Assembly: GCA_900473415.1 (NCBI GenBank)
Contig: UCLR01000010.1
Span: 187,732 to 251,731, forward strand
Origin: Hyphomicrobiales bacterium
GTDB lineage: Bacteria; Pseudomonadota; Alphaproteobacteria; Rhizobiales; Beijerinckiaceae
Direction of reading: 5' to 3'
DNA length: 64,000 nucleotides
Below the pieces are notes generated by a model. That model worked only from the letters and a program-made list of their open reading frames with translations, ran no database searches and was not told the DNA's origin. Within the stretch, counting starts at the first letter, position 1; each line of letters starts with the position of its first letter. A program made the translations under genes and the position numbers. This document shows, in pieces, positions 45,285 through 53,125 of the stretch.

Positions 45285-46369
45285 TCGGCAACCTGTTCAA
45301 CCTCGCCCGCCCGCTGATCCACTGCATGGATGCCGAAACGGCGCATCGCATGGCGGTTGCCGCGCTCGCTGCTGCGCCGGCACTGAAGCCCACATCCGAC
45401 GACCCCGTGCTGGCGACGGAGGCCTTCGGCCTGACCTTCCCCAATCCCGTCGGCCTCGCCGCCGGCTTCGACAAGAATGCCGAAGCGATCAAGGGCGCAC
45501 TCGGTCTCGGCTTTGGCTTCGTCGAGGTCGGCGGGGTGACGCCGCTGCCGCAGCCCGGCAATCCGCGCCCGCGCGTCTTCCGGCTGACCGAGGACGAGGC
45601 CGTCATCAACCGCTATGGCCTCAACAGCGAGGGCATGGAGGCGGTGGCGAGCCGTCTCGCGGCCCGGCGCGGTCAACGCGGGATCGTCGGCGTCAATCTC
45701 GGCGCCAACAAGGAATCGGCCGATCGTGCCGCCGACTACGCGATCCTCGCCCGGAAGCTGGCTCCGCTCGCCGATTTCCTGACGATCAACGTCTCCTCGC
45801 CGAATACGCCGGGCCTGCGCGACCTGCAGGCCGAAACCGCACTCGACGACCTCGTGGCGCGCACCCTCGCCGCCCGGGACGAAGCCTCGGCCGGCAGCAA
45901 GCGCACGCCAGTGCTGATCAAGATCGCGCCCGACCTGACGCCGCCCGAGCTCGACGGCATGGTCGCGGTCGCGCGCAAGCGCGGCATCGATGGGATGATC
46001 GTTTCCAACACCACGGTCGCGCGGCCACAGAGCCTGCGTAGCGCCGCGAAGGGCGAGACGGGCGGGCTTTCCGGCAAGCCGCTCTTCGCCGCCTCGACGC
46101 GCATCCTGGCCGAGGCCTTCCTGCGCGTCGAAGGGCAGTTCCCGCTGATCGGCGTCGGCGGCGTCGATTCGGCCGAGACCGCCTTCGCCAAGATCCGGGC
46201 CGGCGCGACGCTGGTGCAGTTCTATTCTGCGATGGTGTTCAAGGGGCCGGGGCTCGCCAAAGAGATCAAGGCTGGGCTCGCCGCGCAGGCGCGCCGCGCG
46301 GGGCTCACCCGACTGACTGCCTTGGTCGGCCGCGACGCCGCCGCGATCGCCCGCGGCGAGAGATTGTAG
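45281..46369 (+). CDS. pyrD: Dihydroorotate dehydrogenase (quinone), class 2
   Basis: A 362-residue FMN enzyme of pyrimidine synthesis that reduces quinone. Motifs: [40 protein letters not shown], the catalytic serine in [15 protein letters not shown], and [20 protein letters not shown]. The N-terminal helices (about residues 1-40) that contact the membrane identify class 2. It is coupled to DUF952. Confidence 0.96.
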   Translation: MIGNLFNLARPLIHCMDAETAHRMAVAALAAAPALKPTSDDPVLATEAFGLTFPNPVGLAAGFDKNAEAIKGALGLGFGFVEVGGVTPLPQPGNPRPRVFRLTEDEAVINRYGLNSEGMEAVASRLAARRGQRGIVGVNLGANKESADRAADYAILARKLAPLADFLTINVSSPNTPGLRDLQAETALDDLVARTLAARDEASAGSKRTPVLIKIAPDLTPPELDGMVAVARKRGIDGMIVSNTTVARPQSLRSAAKGETGGLSGKPLFAASTRILAEAFLRVEGQFPLIGVGGVDSAETAFAKIRAGATLVQFYSAMVFKGPGLAKEIKAGLAAQARRAGLTRLTALVGRDAAAIARGERL

Positions 46370-46442
46370 GCAGGCGCAGAACCACGAGGAGCCATCTTCT
46401 CCCGCAAGGGGGAGAAGGCGCTCCGCCCGAGAATGACGCCCT

Positions 46443-46712
46443 TCAGCGCCGCGCCGCGAAGAGCCGCATCAAGAGCCAGAACGGCACGACGATCACGGCG
46501 CCAGCGACGAGCCATTGCCCGACCTCGCGCACCGCATCGAAGCCAAGCCCCGTGATCGACCGCACGAAGCGCACAGCCGCCCCGTAAAGGCTCTGCGGCG
46601 TCAGACCGAGAAACGCCAAGGCCGCGCCGACCAAGAGCGAGATGAAGATCAGGCGGACGAGGACGCTGAGAGGCGAGCCGCCGAGAAACCGTTCCATGGA
46701 AGCCTTGGCCAT
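46443..46712 (-). CDS. DUF6460-type small membrane protein
   Basis: An 89-residue protein with two hydrophobic helices (VLVRLIFISLLVGAALAFLG and WLVAGAVIVVPFWLLMRLFA) joined by an amphipathic segment, TPQSLYGAAVRFVRSITG. The layout matches small DUF6460 proteins of Hyphomicrobiales. Function unknown. It stands alone, convergent with pyrD. Confidence 0.75.
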   Translation of the reverse strand: MAKASMERFLGGSPLSVLVRLIFISLLVGAALAFLGLTPQSLYGAAVRFVRSITGLGFDAVREVGQWLVAGAVIVVPFWLLMRLFAARR

Positions 46713-46818
46713 CCTGTTGTGCGCCCTCGCGCATCGGCAGGGCGCTTCGTCTTAACCTGAAATCCGTTTCGCTTGAATGGCGGCTGAACGGCGTCTGCAA
46801 TTTCCCATAGAACCGCAC

Positions 46819-46913
46819 CGTCAGCCCGGGCTTGCCCCGAAATCCATCGTAGAACGCCGAGCCCTGCGATGGATTCCGGATCGGCGCCGCTACGCGGCTT
46901 GTCCGGAATGACG
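46819..46913. repeat. Intergenic palindromic repeat, family 1, copy 5
   Basis: A 95-bp segment from CGTCAGCCCGGGCTTGCC to GTCCGGAATGACG with core AATCCATCGTAGAACGCC and CGATGGATTCCGGA. It is nearly collinear with copy 4 at 35038. It ends 21 bp after the stop of the LuxR-type regulator gene (minus strand). Confidence 0.8.
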
Positions 46914-46934
46914 GGCGTGTTCCTTTAGCCGCCC

Positions 46935-47615
46935 TCAAACCGTCGCAGAAGCCCCCGCCGTCGCCCAGGCGGTGCCGGCGATCTTCGAGGCAGCGATGAC
47001 GGCCTGCGTGCGACTGTCGACGTCGAGCTTGGTCAGGATCGCCGAGACATGCGCCTTCACCGTCGCCTCCGAGACGCCGAGCTCATAGGCGATCTGCTTG
47101 TTCAGCAGCCCCTCGGACAGCATCATCAGCACGCGCACCTGCTGCGGCGTCAGCGTCGAGAGGCGGCGGACCATATCGGCGACCTCGGCATCGACCGGCG
47201 CCGAGAGATCGACGCCCGGCGGGGTCCAGACGCCGCCGTCGAGCACGGCACGGATCGCCTCGCCCATCTGCGGGACATCGGCCGTCTTGGGCAGGAAGCC
47301 GAGCGCGCCGAACTCGATGCAGCGGCGAATCACCGCCGGATCGTCATTGGCGGAGACGACGATGACGGGAATCTCGGGATGGTCGGCGCGCAGGAACAGC
47401 AGGCCGGAGAAACCCTGCACGCCCGGCATGGTGAGATCGAGCAGGACGAGATCGGCGTCGCCGGCGCCCGCCAGCGCCTCGGTCAGCGCCTCGAGCGAGC
47501 CGACCTCGCTGACCTCCGCGCCCTCGATGGCATGGGAAACCGCCTGGCGCAGCGCGCCGCGGAACAGCGGATGGTCGTCCGCGATGACGATCCGTGTCGA
47601 AGGCTGCTTGCTCAT
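46935..47615 (-). CDS. NarL/FixJ-type response regulator (REC-LuxR HTH)
   Basis: A 226-residue regulator. The receiver has ADDHPLFRGALRQAV, the phospho-acceptor in VLLDLTMPGVQG, and the lysine in LPKTA. The LuxR HTH has LTPQQVRVLMMLSEGLLNKQ and ELGVSEATVKAHVSAILTKL. The ATG at 47615 has AAGGGAG eight bases upstream. An in-frame GTG at 47624 overlaps that site. No kinase gene is adjacent; the kinase at 42581 is too far to pair with confidence. Confidence 0.92.
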   Translation of the reverse strand: MSKQPSTRIVIADDHPLFRGALRQAVSHAIEGAEVSEVGSLEALTEALAGAGDADLVLLDLTMPGVQGFSGLLFLRADHPEIPVIVVSANDDPAVIRRCIEFGALGFLPKTADVPQMGEAIRAVLDGGVWTPPGVDLSAPVDAEVADMVRRLSTLTPQQVRVLMMLSEGLLNKQIAYELGVSEATVKAHVSAILTKLDVDSRTQAVIAASKIAGTAWATAGASATV

Positions 47616-47707
47616 CGCGTCCACTCCCTTGCCCCGCCCGGATATTTTGCCTCAGCGAGCACATGCACCACAAGCATTCCGGACGCAGGGCTGCAACCCG
47701 CTGGGGC

Positions 47708-49342
47708 TTAACCATTGGTCGGCAGCATCGCTTCCAGCGTCTCGATGCGGTCCGCCTCGCGTGGCGGCTTGTCCCAGCGGATGCGGTTGATGCGGGGGAA
47801 GCGCATGGCAAGGCCGGATTTGTGCCTGGTCGAGCGCTGCAATCCTTCGAAAGCCACCTCAAAGACAAGGCCGCTGCCGGCGTCGTGCGTGACCTCCCGC
47901 ACCGGGCCGAAACGGTTCACGGTGTTCTTGCGGACGTATTTGTCGATCTCCAGCAGTTCCTCGTCGGTGAAGCCGAAATAGGCCTTGCCGACCGGCACCA
48001 GCTCCTCGCCGCCCTCGCCCGAGCGCCAGACGCCGAAGGTGTAGTCCGAATAGAAGGAGGAGCGCTTGCCGTGGCCGCGCTGGGCATACATCAGCACGCA
48101 ATCGACGAGCCGGGCGTCGCGCTTCCATTTCCACCAATAGCCCTTGGGCCGGCCGGCGAGATAAGGCGAATCGAGGCGCTTGATCATGCAGCCCTCGACA
48201 GCCTCGGCGTCCGCGCCTGCCCCGGCGGCGGCCGGATCGGCGCGGGCCGCCGCCAGCTCCTCCCAGGTTTGAAAAGGGATCACCGGCGAGAGATCGAATC
48301 GCACGCTGGCGAGGCGCGAGAGGAAGGCTTCGAGCCGCTCCCTCCGCTCCTCGAAAGGCAGATGGCGGATATCCTCATCGCCATCGACCAGGAGGTCATA
48401 GACGCGGATATGGGCGGGGAACTCGCCCAGCATCTTGGGCGTCACGGTCTTGCGGTTGAGGCGCTGCTGCAGGGTGTTGAAGCTCTGGACCGCGCTCTCG
48501 CGCATCACCAGCAATTCGCCGTCGAGCGCGCCATCCTGCGTCAATTCCTCGACAAGATCAGGGAAGGCGACGGCGATGTCCTCTCCGGTCCGGGAATAGA
48601 GTCGCGTCAAGCGTGAGCCGTCCGCGCGCAAGCCGCTCGCGACCTGGACGCGGATGCCGTCCCATTTCCATTCCGCGCTGAACTCGGCTGGGTCGAGCTT
48701 GTCGAAATCCCCGTCCTCGATCGCATGGGAGAGCATGACCGGGCGGAACGGCGCCGGATCGCGCGCCTCGGGACGTGGGCTCTTGCCCTCGAGCCAGGCG
48801 AAGAGCTCGGCATAAGGCGGCTCCAGCCCGTGCCAGACCTGCTCGACCTCGTCGACCGCGACGCCACCGAGGCTTGCTGCGGCCGTCTTGGCGAGACGGG
48901 ACGAGACGCCGATCCGCAGCGCTCCCGTAATCAGTTTGAGCAGGGCCCAGCGGCCGGTCTCGTCGAGCGCATCGAGCCAGGAGGCGACGAGGCGCGGCAG
49001 ATCGGTCTTGCCGGCCTCGCGCAGGCTTTGGACGACCTCCGGCAGATGCGGCACGGCATTGGCTCCGTGCCGGGCCGGCCACATCAGCGCGACCGTCTCG
49101 GAGAGATCGCCAACATAGTCGTACGAGAGCGCGAACAAGACCGGATCGGTCCGCTCCGCGATCAGCGCGCGGATCAGTCCCGCCTTGGCGTTGCGGAAGA
49201 CGAGGCCGCCGGTCATCGCCGCCAACGCATAGCCGCGATCAGGATCGGGCGTGCTGCGCAGGTAATCCACGATCAGCGCGAGCTTGGCGTTGCGGCGCGG
49301 TTCATAGGCAAGGCGATCGAGCAGCCAGGCGAAACGATTCAT
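47708..49342 (-). CDS. ATP-dependent DNA ligase of the ligase-associated DNA damage response set
   Basis: A 544-residue ATP-dependent ligase. A DNA-binding domain (residues 1-200; starts RFAWLLDRLAYEPRRNAKLA) precedes the nucleotidyltransferase domain with the adenylated lysine in AEWKWDGIRVQ. Motifs include ALDGELLVM and EGCMIKRLDSPYLAGRPKGY, then an OB-fold. This is the lineage named cisplatin damage response ligase in alphaproteobacteria. Its partner exonuclease, helicase and PdeM genes lie at 50243, 53126 and 55609. The ATG at 49342 matches the family start. Confidence 0.93.
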   Translation of the reverse strand: MNRFAWLLDRLAYEPRRNAKLALIVDYLRSTPDPDRGYALAAMTGGLVFRNAKAGLIRALIAERTDPVLFALSYDYVGDLSETVALMWPARHGANAVPHLPEVVQSLREAGKTDLPRLVASWLDALDETGRWALLKLITGALRIGVSSRLAKTAAASLGGVAVDEVEQVWHGLEPPYAELFAWLEGKSPRPEARDPAPFRPVMLSHAIEDGDFDKLDPAEFSAEWKWDGIRVQVASGLRADGSRLTRLYSRTGEDIAVAFPDLVEELTQDGALDGELLVMRESAVQSFNTLQQRLNRKTVTPKMLGEFPAHIRVYDLLVDGDEDIRHLPFEERRERLEAFLSRLASVRFDLSPVIPFQTWEELAAARADPAAAGAGADAEAVEGCMIKRLDSPYLAGRPKGYWWKWKRDARLVDCVLMYAQRGHGKRSSFYSDYTFGVWRSGEGGEELVPVGKAYFGFTDEELLEIDKYVRKNTVNRFGPVREVTHDAGSGLVFEVAFEGLQRSTRHKSGLAMRFPRINRIRWDKPPREADRIETLEAMLPTNG

Positions 49343-49467
49343 GTCGTCGCTCCTGCCGTCCCTCTCCGGCAACGCTCCCCCGGTTCTTGGATGCTGCACC
49401 GCATCGTTCAGCCGCCATTCATGGAAGAAGCCCTAGCGGCAGATCTGCACCAGGGAGAAATGTGCCG

Positions 49468-50235
49468 ATGCGCGCCGCGATGCGGTTCCTTGCCTTGCCC
49501 CTCATCGCTGCCACGCTTTCGGTCGGAACCGCGCAAGCCGCGGGCTTCTCCTGCCGCGAGACGCCGATCCTGCGCACGAACACCACATTCGCGCCGCTCT
49601 CCGCCAAGGTCGCGGAGGGGCGGCCGCTTTCCATCCTCGCCATCGGCTCCTCCTCGACGGAGGGCGTCGGCGCCAGCGCCAAGGAGCGGACTTATCCGGC
49701 GCGGCTGCAGGCGCTGCTCGCCAAGGCCTGGCCGAAATCCTCGATTGAGATTTCCAACGCCGGCATCGGCGGCGAGACCGCGCCGCAGACGCTCGCGCGG
49801 CTGAAGGTCATGCTCGCTGCCCATCGCTACGATCTGGTGATCTGGCAGGTCGGCACCAATGACGCGGTGCAGGGCGGCGATCTCGACGCCTTCAAGACGA
49901 TGGTCAGCAACGGCATCGCGCTGGTGCGTGCGGCCGGGCCCGCGCTCGCCATTCTCGACCCGCAATTCTTTCCCTCCGTCCGCGACCCGCAGCGCTACGG
50001 CAAATTTGTCGAGGCTGTCGGTGAGGTCGCCCGGCGCGAGGCCGTGCCGGTCTTCGCCCGCTACGCGGCGATGCGCGAGTGGCACAGCGCCGATGCCGAG
50101 GCCTTCAAGGGCGCGCTCTGGACGGACGGCTTCCACATGAGCGACGCGGGGTATGACTGCCTCGCCCGCGACATGGCGAACGCCATCGCCGGCATGGCTG
50201 CGCCCATCCGTCCGACCGTGGCCGCGTCGCGCTGA
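49468..50235 (+). CDS. SGNH/GDSL-family hydrolase, exported
   Basis: A 255-residue protein with a signal peptide (FLALPLIAATLSVGTAQAA). The SGNH block I is SILAIGSSSTEGVGAS, block II glycine is in NAGIGGETAPQ, block III is VIWQVGTNDAVQGG, and block V is TDGFHMSDAGY with the Asp-His pair. It is probably a lipase/esterase or carbohydrate esterase in the periplasm. It lies between, and opposite to, the ligase and exonuclease genes. The ATG at 49468 follows AGGGAG. Confidence 0.88.
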   Translation: MRAAMRFLALPLIAATLSVGTAQAAGFSCRETPILRTNTTFAPLSAKVAEGRPLSILAIGSSSTEGVGASAKERTYPARLQALLAKAWPKSSIEISNAGIGGETAPQTLARLKVMLAAHRYDLVIWQVGTNDAVQGGDLDAFKTMVSNGIALVRAAGPALAILDPQFFPSVRDPQRYGKFVEAVGEVARREAVPVFARYAAMREWHSADAEAFKGALWTDGFHMSDAGYDCLARDMANAIAGMAAPIRPTVAASR

Positions 50236-50242
50236 TCCGCTC

Positions 50243-51310
50243 TCAGACAGCCGCATCGGCAACCTCCCCGGCGTCCTCCGCCTCGCCTTCGTCGCCATAG
50301 CCGACAAGATGGAGCGGCCTCGCCTTCAGCCCGGCCGTTCCGCACCAGTGGACCAGCGCATCGGCCTCGCCATGCGTCACCCAGATCTCGCCGGCCTGGA
50401 CCTCCCGGATCGTTGCCAGCAGGTCGTCCCAATCGGCATGGTCGGAGATCACCAGCGGCAGCTCGACACCCTTCTGGCGCGCCCTGGCCCGAATGCGCAT
50501 CCAGCCCGAGGCGAAGGCCGTGACGGGATCGGGAAAGCGGCGCGCCCATAGATCTTGCGTGGCGCTCGGCGGGCAGATGACAATCTCGCCGCCCAAAACC
50601 TTGCGATCGGCGCCGGCAACCATATGGATCTCGCCGAGCGGCACACCTTCGGCCTGATAGAACGCAGTGATCTTCTCGACCGCGCCGTGGATATGGATCG
50701 GCCGTTCGTAACCGGCCTCGCGGATCAGGGCCATGACGCGTTGCGCCTTGCCGAGCGAGTAGGCGCCGACGATATGCGTCCGCTCCGGGAAGAGCCTCAC
50801 TGATTCCAGCAGCTTGCCGACCTCCCCCGCTGCCGGCGGATGGCGGAAGACCGGCAGGCCGAAGGTCGCCTCCGTGATGAAGATGTCGCAAGGCACCGGC
50901 TCGAAGGTCGCGCAGGTCGGATCGCGCTCGCGCTTGTAGTCGCCGGAGACGACGATGCGCAGGCCGCGGCTCTCGACCACGATCTGCGCCGAGCCCAGCA
51001 CATGCCCGGCCGGCACGAAGCGGAAATCGACCTCGCCGATGCGGATCACCTCACCCGGGACTACCGCCTGCTGCGCACGGCTGAAGCCCTCGCCATAGCG
51101 CAGCGCCATGATGGCCAGCGTCTCGCGCGTCGCCAGCACCGCGCCATGGCCGGCGCGGGCGTGGTCGGAATGGCCATGGGTGATAAGCGCCCGCGCCACC
51201 GGCCGGACCGGGTCGATATAAATATCGGCCGGCGGGCAGAAAAGCCCGGCCGGCGTCGGCAGCAGCAATTCGGAGGGGCGCCAGCGGGCGCTTTGTCTGG
51301 CCAGCGTCAT
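50243..51310 (-). CDS. Ligase-associated DNA exonuclease (metallo-beta-lactamase / beta-CASP type)
   Basis: A 355-residue MBL-fold nuclease. The metal motif is ALITHGHSDHARAGHGAV (HxHxDH), with PAGHVLGSAQIVVESRG and VVSGDYKRERDP, and a C-terminal VISDHADWDDLL. This is the exonuclease partner of the alphaproteobacterial ligase set, thought to process ends before ligation. The ATG at 51310 matches the family start. Unlike the usual exonuclease-ligase pair, an opposing hydrolase gene separates it from the ligase. Confidence 0.9.
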   Translation of the reverse strand: MTLARQSARWRPSELLLPTPAGLFCPPADIYIDPVRPVARALITHGHSDHARAGHGAVLATRETLAIMALRYGEGFSRAQQAVVPGEVIRIGEVDFRFVPAGHVLGSAQIVVESRGLRIVVSGDYKRERDPTCATFEPVPCDIFITEATFGLPVFRHPPAAGEVGKLLESVRLFPERTHIVGAYSLGKAQRVMALIREAGYERPIHIHGAVEKITAFYQAEGVPLGEIHMVAGADRKVLGGEIVICPPSATQDLWARRFPDPVTAFASGWMRIRARARQKGVELPLVISDHADWDDLLATIREVQAGEIWVTHGEADALVHWCGTAGLKARPLHLVGYGDEGEAEDAGEVADAAV

Positions 51311-51333
51311 GCTCCTCGGATAAACCCGCGGAC

Positions 51334-52293
51334 ATGACCGAGACAGGCCAGTCCAGCTACTTCGCCAGCTCCGGCGATCCGGTGCTCGACCGCCGCTATG
51401 GCTGGGCCGAGGCTGCGCTGAAGGAGGGCGACGCGCAAGCGGCCGTCGAGATCCTCGACCAGACCCTGGCACAGGCCTACCACTTCACCGCGGCCTGGCA
51501 TCTCTATGGGTTGGCGCAGGAAGCGCTCGGCCACAAGGAAGAGGCCGCCACCGCCTGGCGGCAATGCCTCGACCTCGATCCCAACGACCATTTCGGCGCG
51601 CGGCTCGACCTCGCCCGCATCGGCGCGATGGCGGCCGAGCAGGCGACCTCCGAGAACTTCTCCGGAGCGCTGTTCGACGCCTATGCCGACCGCTTCGACA
51701 GCCATCTCACTGAGACCCTGCAATATAGCGCTCCGGCGCTCCTGAAGGCGGCACTCGCCCGCTGCTGCAGCAACGCCAGCCGGCCCTTCCGGTTCGAGAC
51801 GGTCTACGACCTCGGCTGCGGCACCGGGCTGATGGGCGAGGCGATCCGGGCGGAGACCGGCTTCCTGGCCGGCTGCGATCTCTCGCCGCGCATGGTCGAG
51901 CGGGCGCGGGCCAAGACGCAAGCCGATGGCGCCCCGCTCTACGACAAGCTCGCCGTGGCAGGTCTGACGAGCTTCCTGACCAGCCGGCCGGACCACTCCG
52001 CCGATCTCGTGATCGCAGCCGACGTCTTCGTCTATCTCGGAGAGCTGGGGCCGAGCTTCGCGCAGAGTGCGCGGGTCCTGACGCCCGGCGGACTGCTGGC
52101 CTTCACGGTGCAGACTCATGCGGGCGAGGGCGTGGTGGTCGGCGAGGATCGACGGTTCGCGCATGCTGAGGGCTGGCTGCGGCAGCGGTTGAAAAAGACG
52201 AAGCTCAGCCCCCTACTCCTGGAGCCCGCCAGCACGCGGCAGGATCGCGGCGCGCCCGTGCCGGGCTTGCTGGTGGTGGCGGAGAAGCGGTGA
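51334..52293 (+). CDS. TPR-containing SAM-dependent methyltransferase
   Basis: A 319-residue protein. Residues about 15-100 form two or three TPR-like repeats (AALKEGDAQAAVEILDQTLA, AWHLYGLAQEALGHKEEAAT). The methyltransferase domain (about 140-310) has motif I VYDLGCGTGLMGEAI and DLVIAADVFVYLGEL. Substrate unknown. It starts 24 bp from the divergent exonuclease gene. Confidence 0.88.
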   Translation: MTETGQSSYFASSGDPVLDRRYGWAEAALKEGDAQAAVEILDQTLAQAYHFTAAWHLYGLAQEALGHKEEAATAWRQCLDLDPNDHFGARLDLARIGAMAAEQATSENFSGALFDAYADRFDSHLTETLQYSAPALLKAALARCCSNASRPFRFETVYDLGCGTGLMGEAIRAETGFLAGCDLSPRMVERARAKTQADGAPLYDKLAVAGLTSFLTSRPDHSADLVIAADVFVYLGELGPSFAQSARVLTPGGLLAFTVQTHAGEGVVVGEDRRFAHAEGWLRQRLKKTKLSPLLLEPASTRQDRGAPVPGLLVVAEKR

Positions 52294-52427
52294 GAGACGG
52301 TCCGCCAAGGCCACTTGCCGATTGTTGCCTTCGCATGGCAGCCGATTTGGGGCGACGTCTAATGACAAGGCAACGTCGAGTGCCTTGCGCCAATCATGGT
52401 CGCGGCTTCAGCGATCTTCGGTTGGCT

Positions 52428-52943
52428 CTAATGCTTTGGCGGTTCAACCTCTCCGAGACGGTCTGCGACCGCCATAAGCAGCATGGTCAGCGCAAAGCCT
52501 AGCATGATCGCAATGAGCCATCCGAGCTTTGTACTGTCAGCGCTATTCTCAATATCCAGAAACCATTCCAGGACATTCACCGCCGCTATGGCTACGATGG
52601 ACGCAAGTAGTCTTTGCTTCAAGCCCGAGAATCCTACGTTTGCCAGGCTAGTTGGCCAGGAAGGACGTTGCTGAACATCGATCGGCGCCAAGAAATTCTC
52701 GTAGCTCGAGCAAATCACGATGACGATCAGGTTCGCCGTAAGGGCAATGTCGACTAACTTCAGACTGCCAACGATGATTTCGGACGGGTCAGACACGTGT
52801 GCTCGCATAAAAAAATCGAAGAGCTTGAGCACGAAATTGAAGAGTAGCGCTGCAAGGGTGAGTATCAACCCAAGGAGAAATGGAGCAAGAAACCAACGGG
52901 AATTTGCAATGATTGCTTCGAGCGTCAGGCGCAAGCGATCCAT
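52428..52943 (-). CDS. UPF0114 (YqhA-like) membrane protein, low-GC
   Basis: A 171-residue protein with four helices (RWFLAPFLLGLILTLAALLF, VDIALTANLIVIVICSSYEN, LLASIVAIAAVNVLEWFL, WLIAIMLGFALTMLLMAVA), matching the UPF0114 family. Function unknown. The coding and flanking DNA (about 52300-53030) is clearly less GC-rich than the neighbours, suggesting recent acquisition. The ATG at 52943 gives the family start; an extension to 53069 is not supported. Confidence 0.82.
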   Translation of the reverse strand: MDRLRLTLEAIIANSRWFLAPFLLGLILTLAALLFNFVLKLFDFFMRAHVSDPSEIIVGSLKLVDIALTANLIVIVICSSYENFLAPIDVQQRPSWPTSLANVGFSGLKQRLLASIVAIAAVNVLEWFLDIENSADSTKLGWLIAIMLGFALTMLLMAVADRLGEVEPPKH

Positions 52944-53125
52944 GACAGGCTCCCTGCGGCTCCCCGGCCCGGGCGGACTTTGCAAGGGTTCAAACTGCCA
53001 GAATTGCCCGACCACGCCAATCACAAGGTGATTGCCAATGGATTTGCGGGCGTCGGGACCACCAGCCACGACGGCCTCTTCATTCCCCTTTCGTTCTCCT
53101 TCACCACCGCCTATCTTCGGCCGGC

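Noticed and set aside
46935-47615. Pairing of the LuxR-type regulator with the sensor kinase at 42581
   Set aside because: They are about 3 kb apart on opposite strands with five features between them; nothing in the sequence links them.
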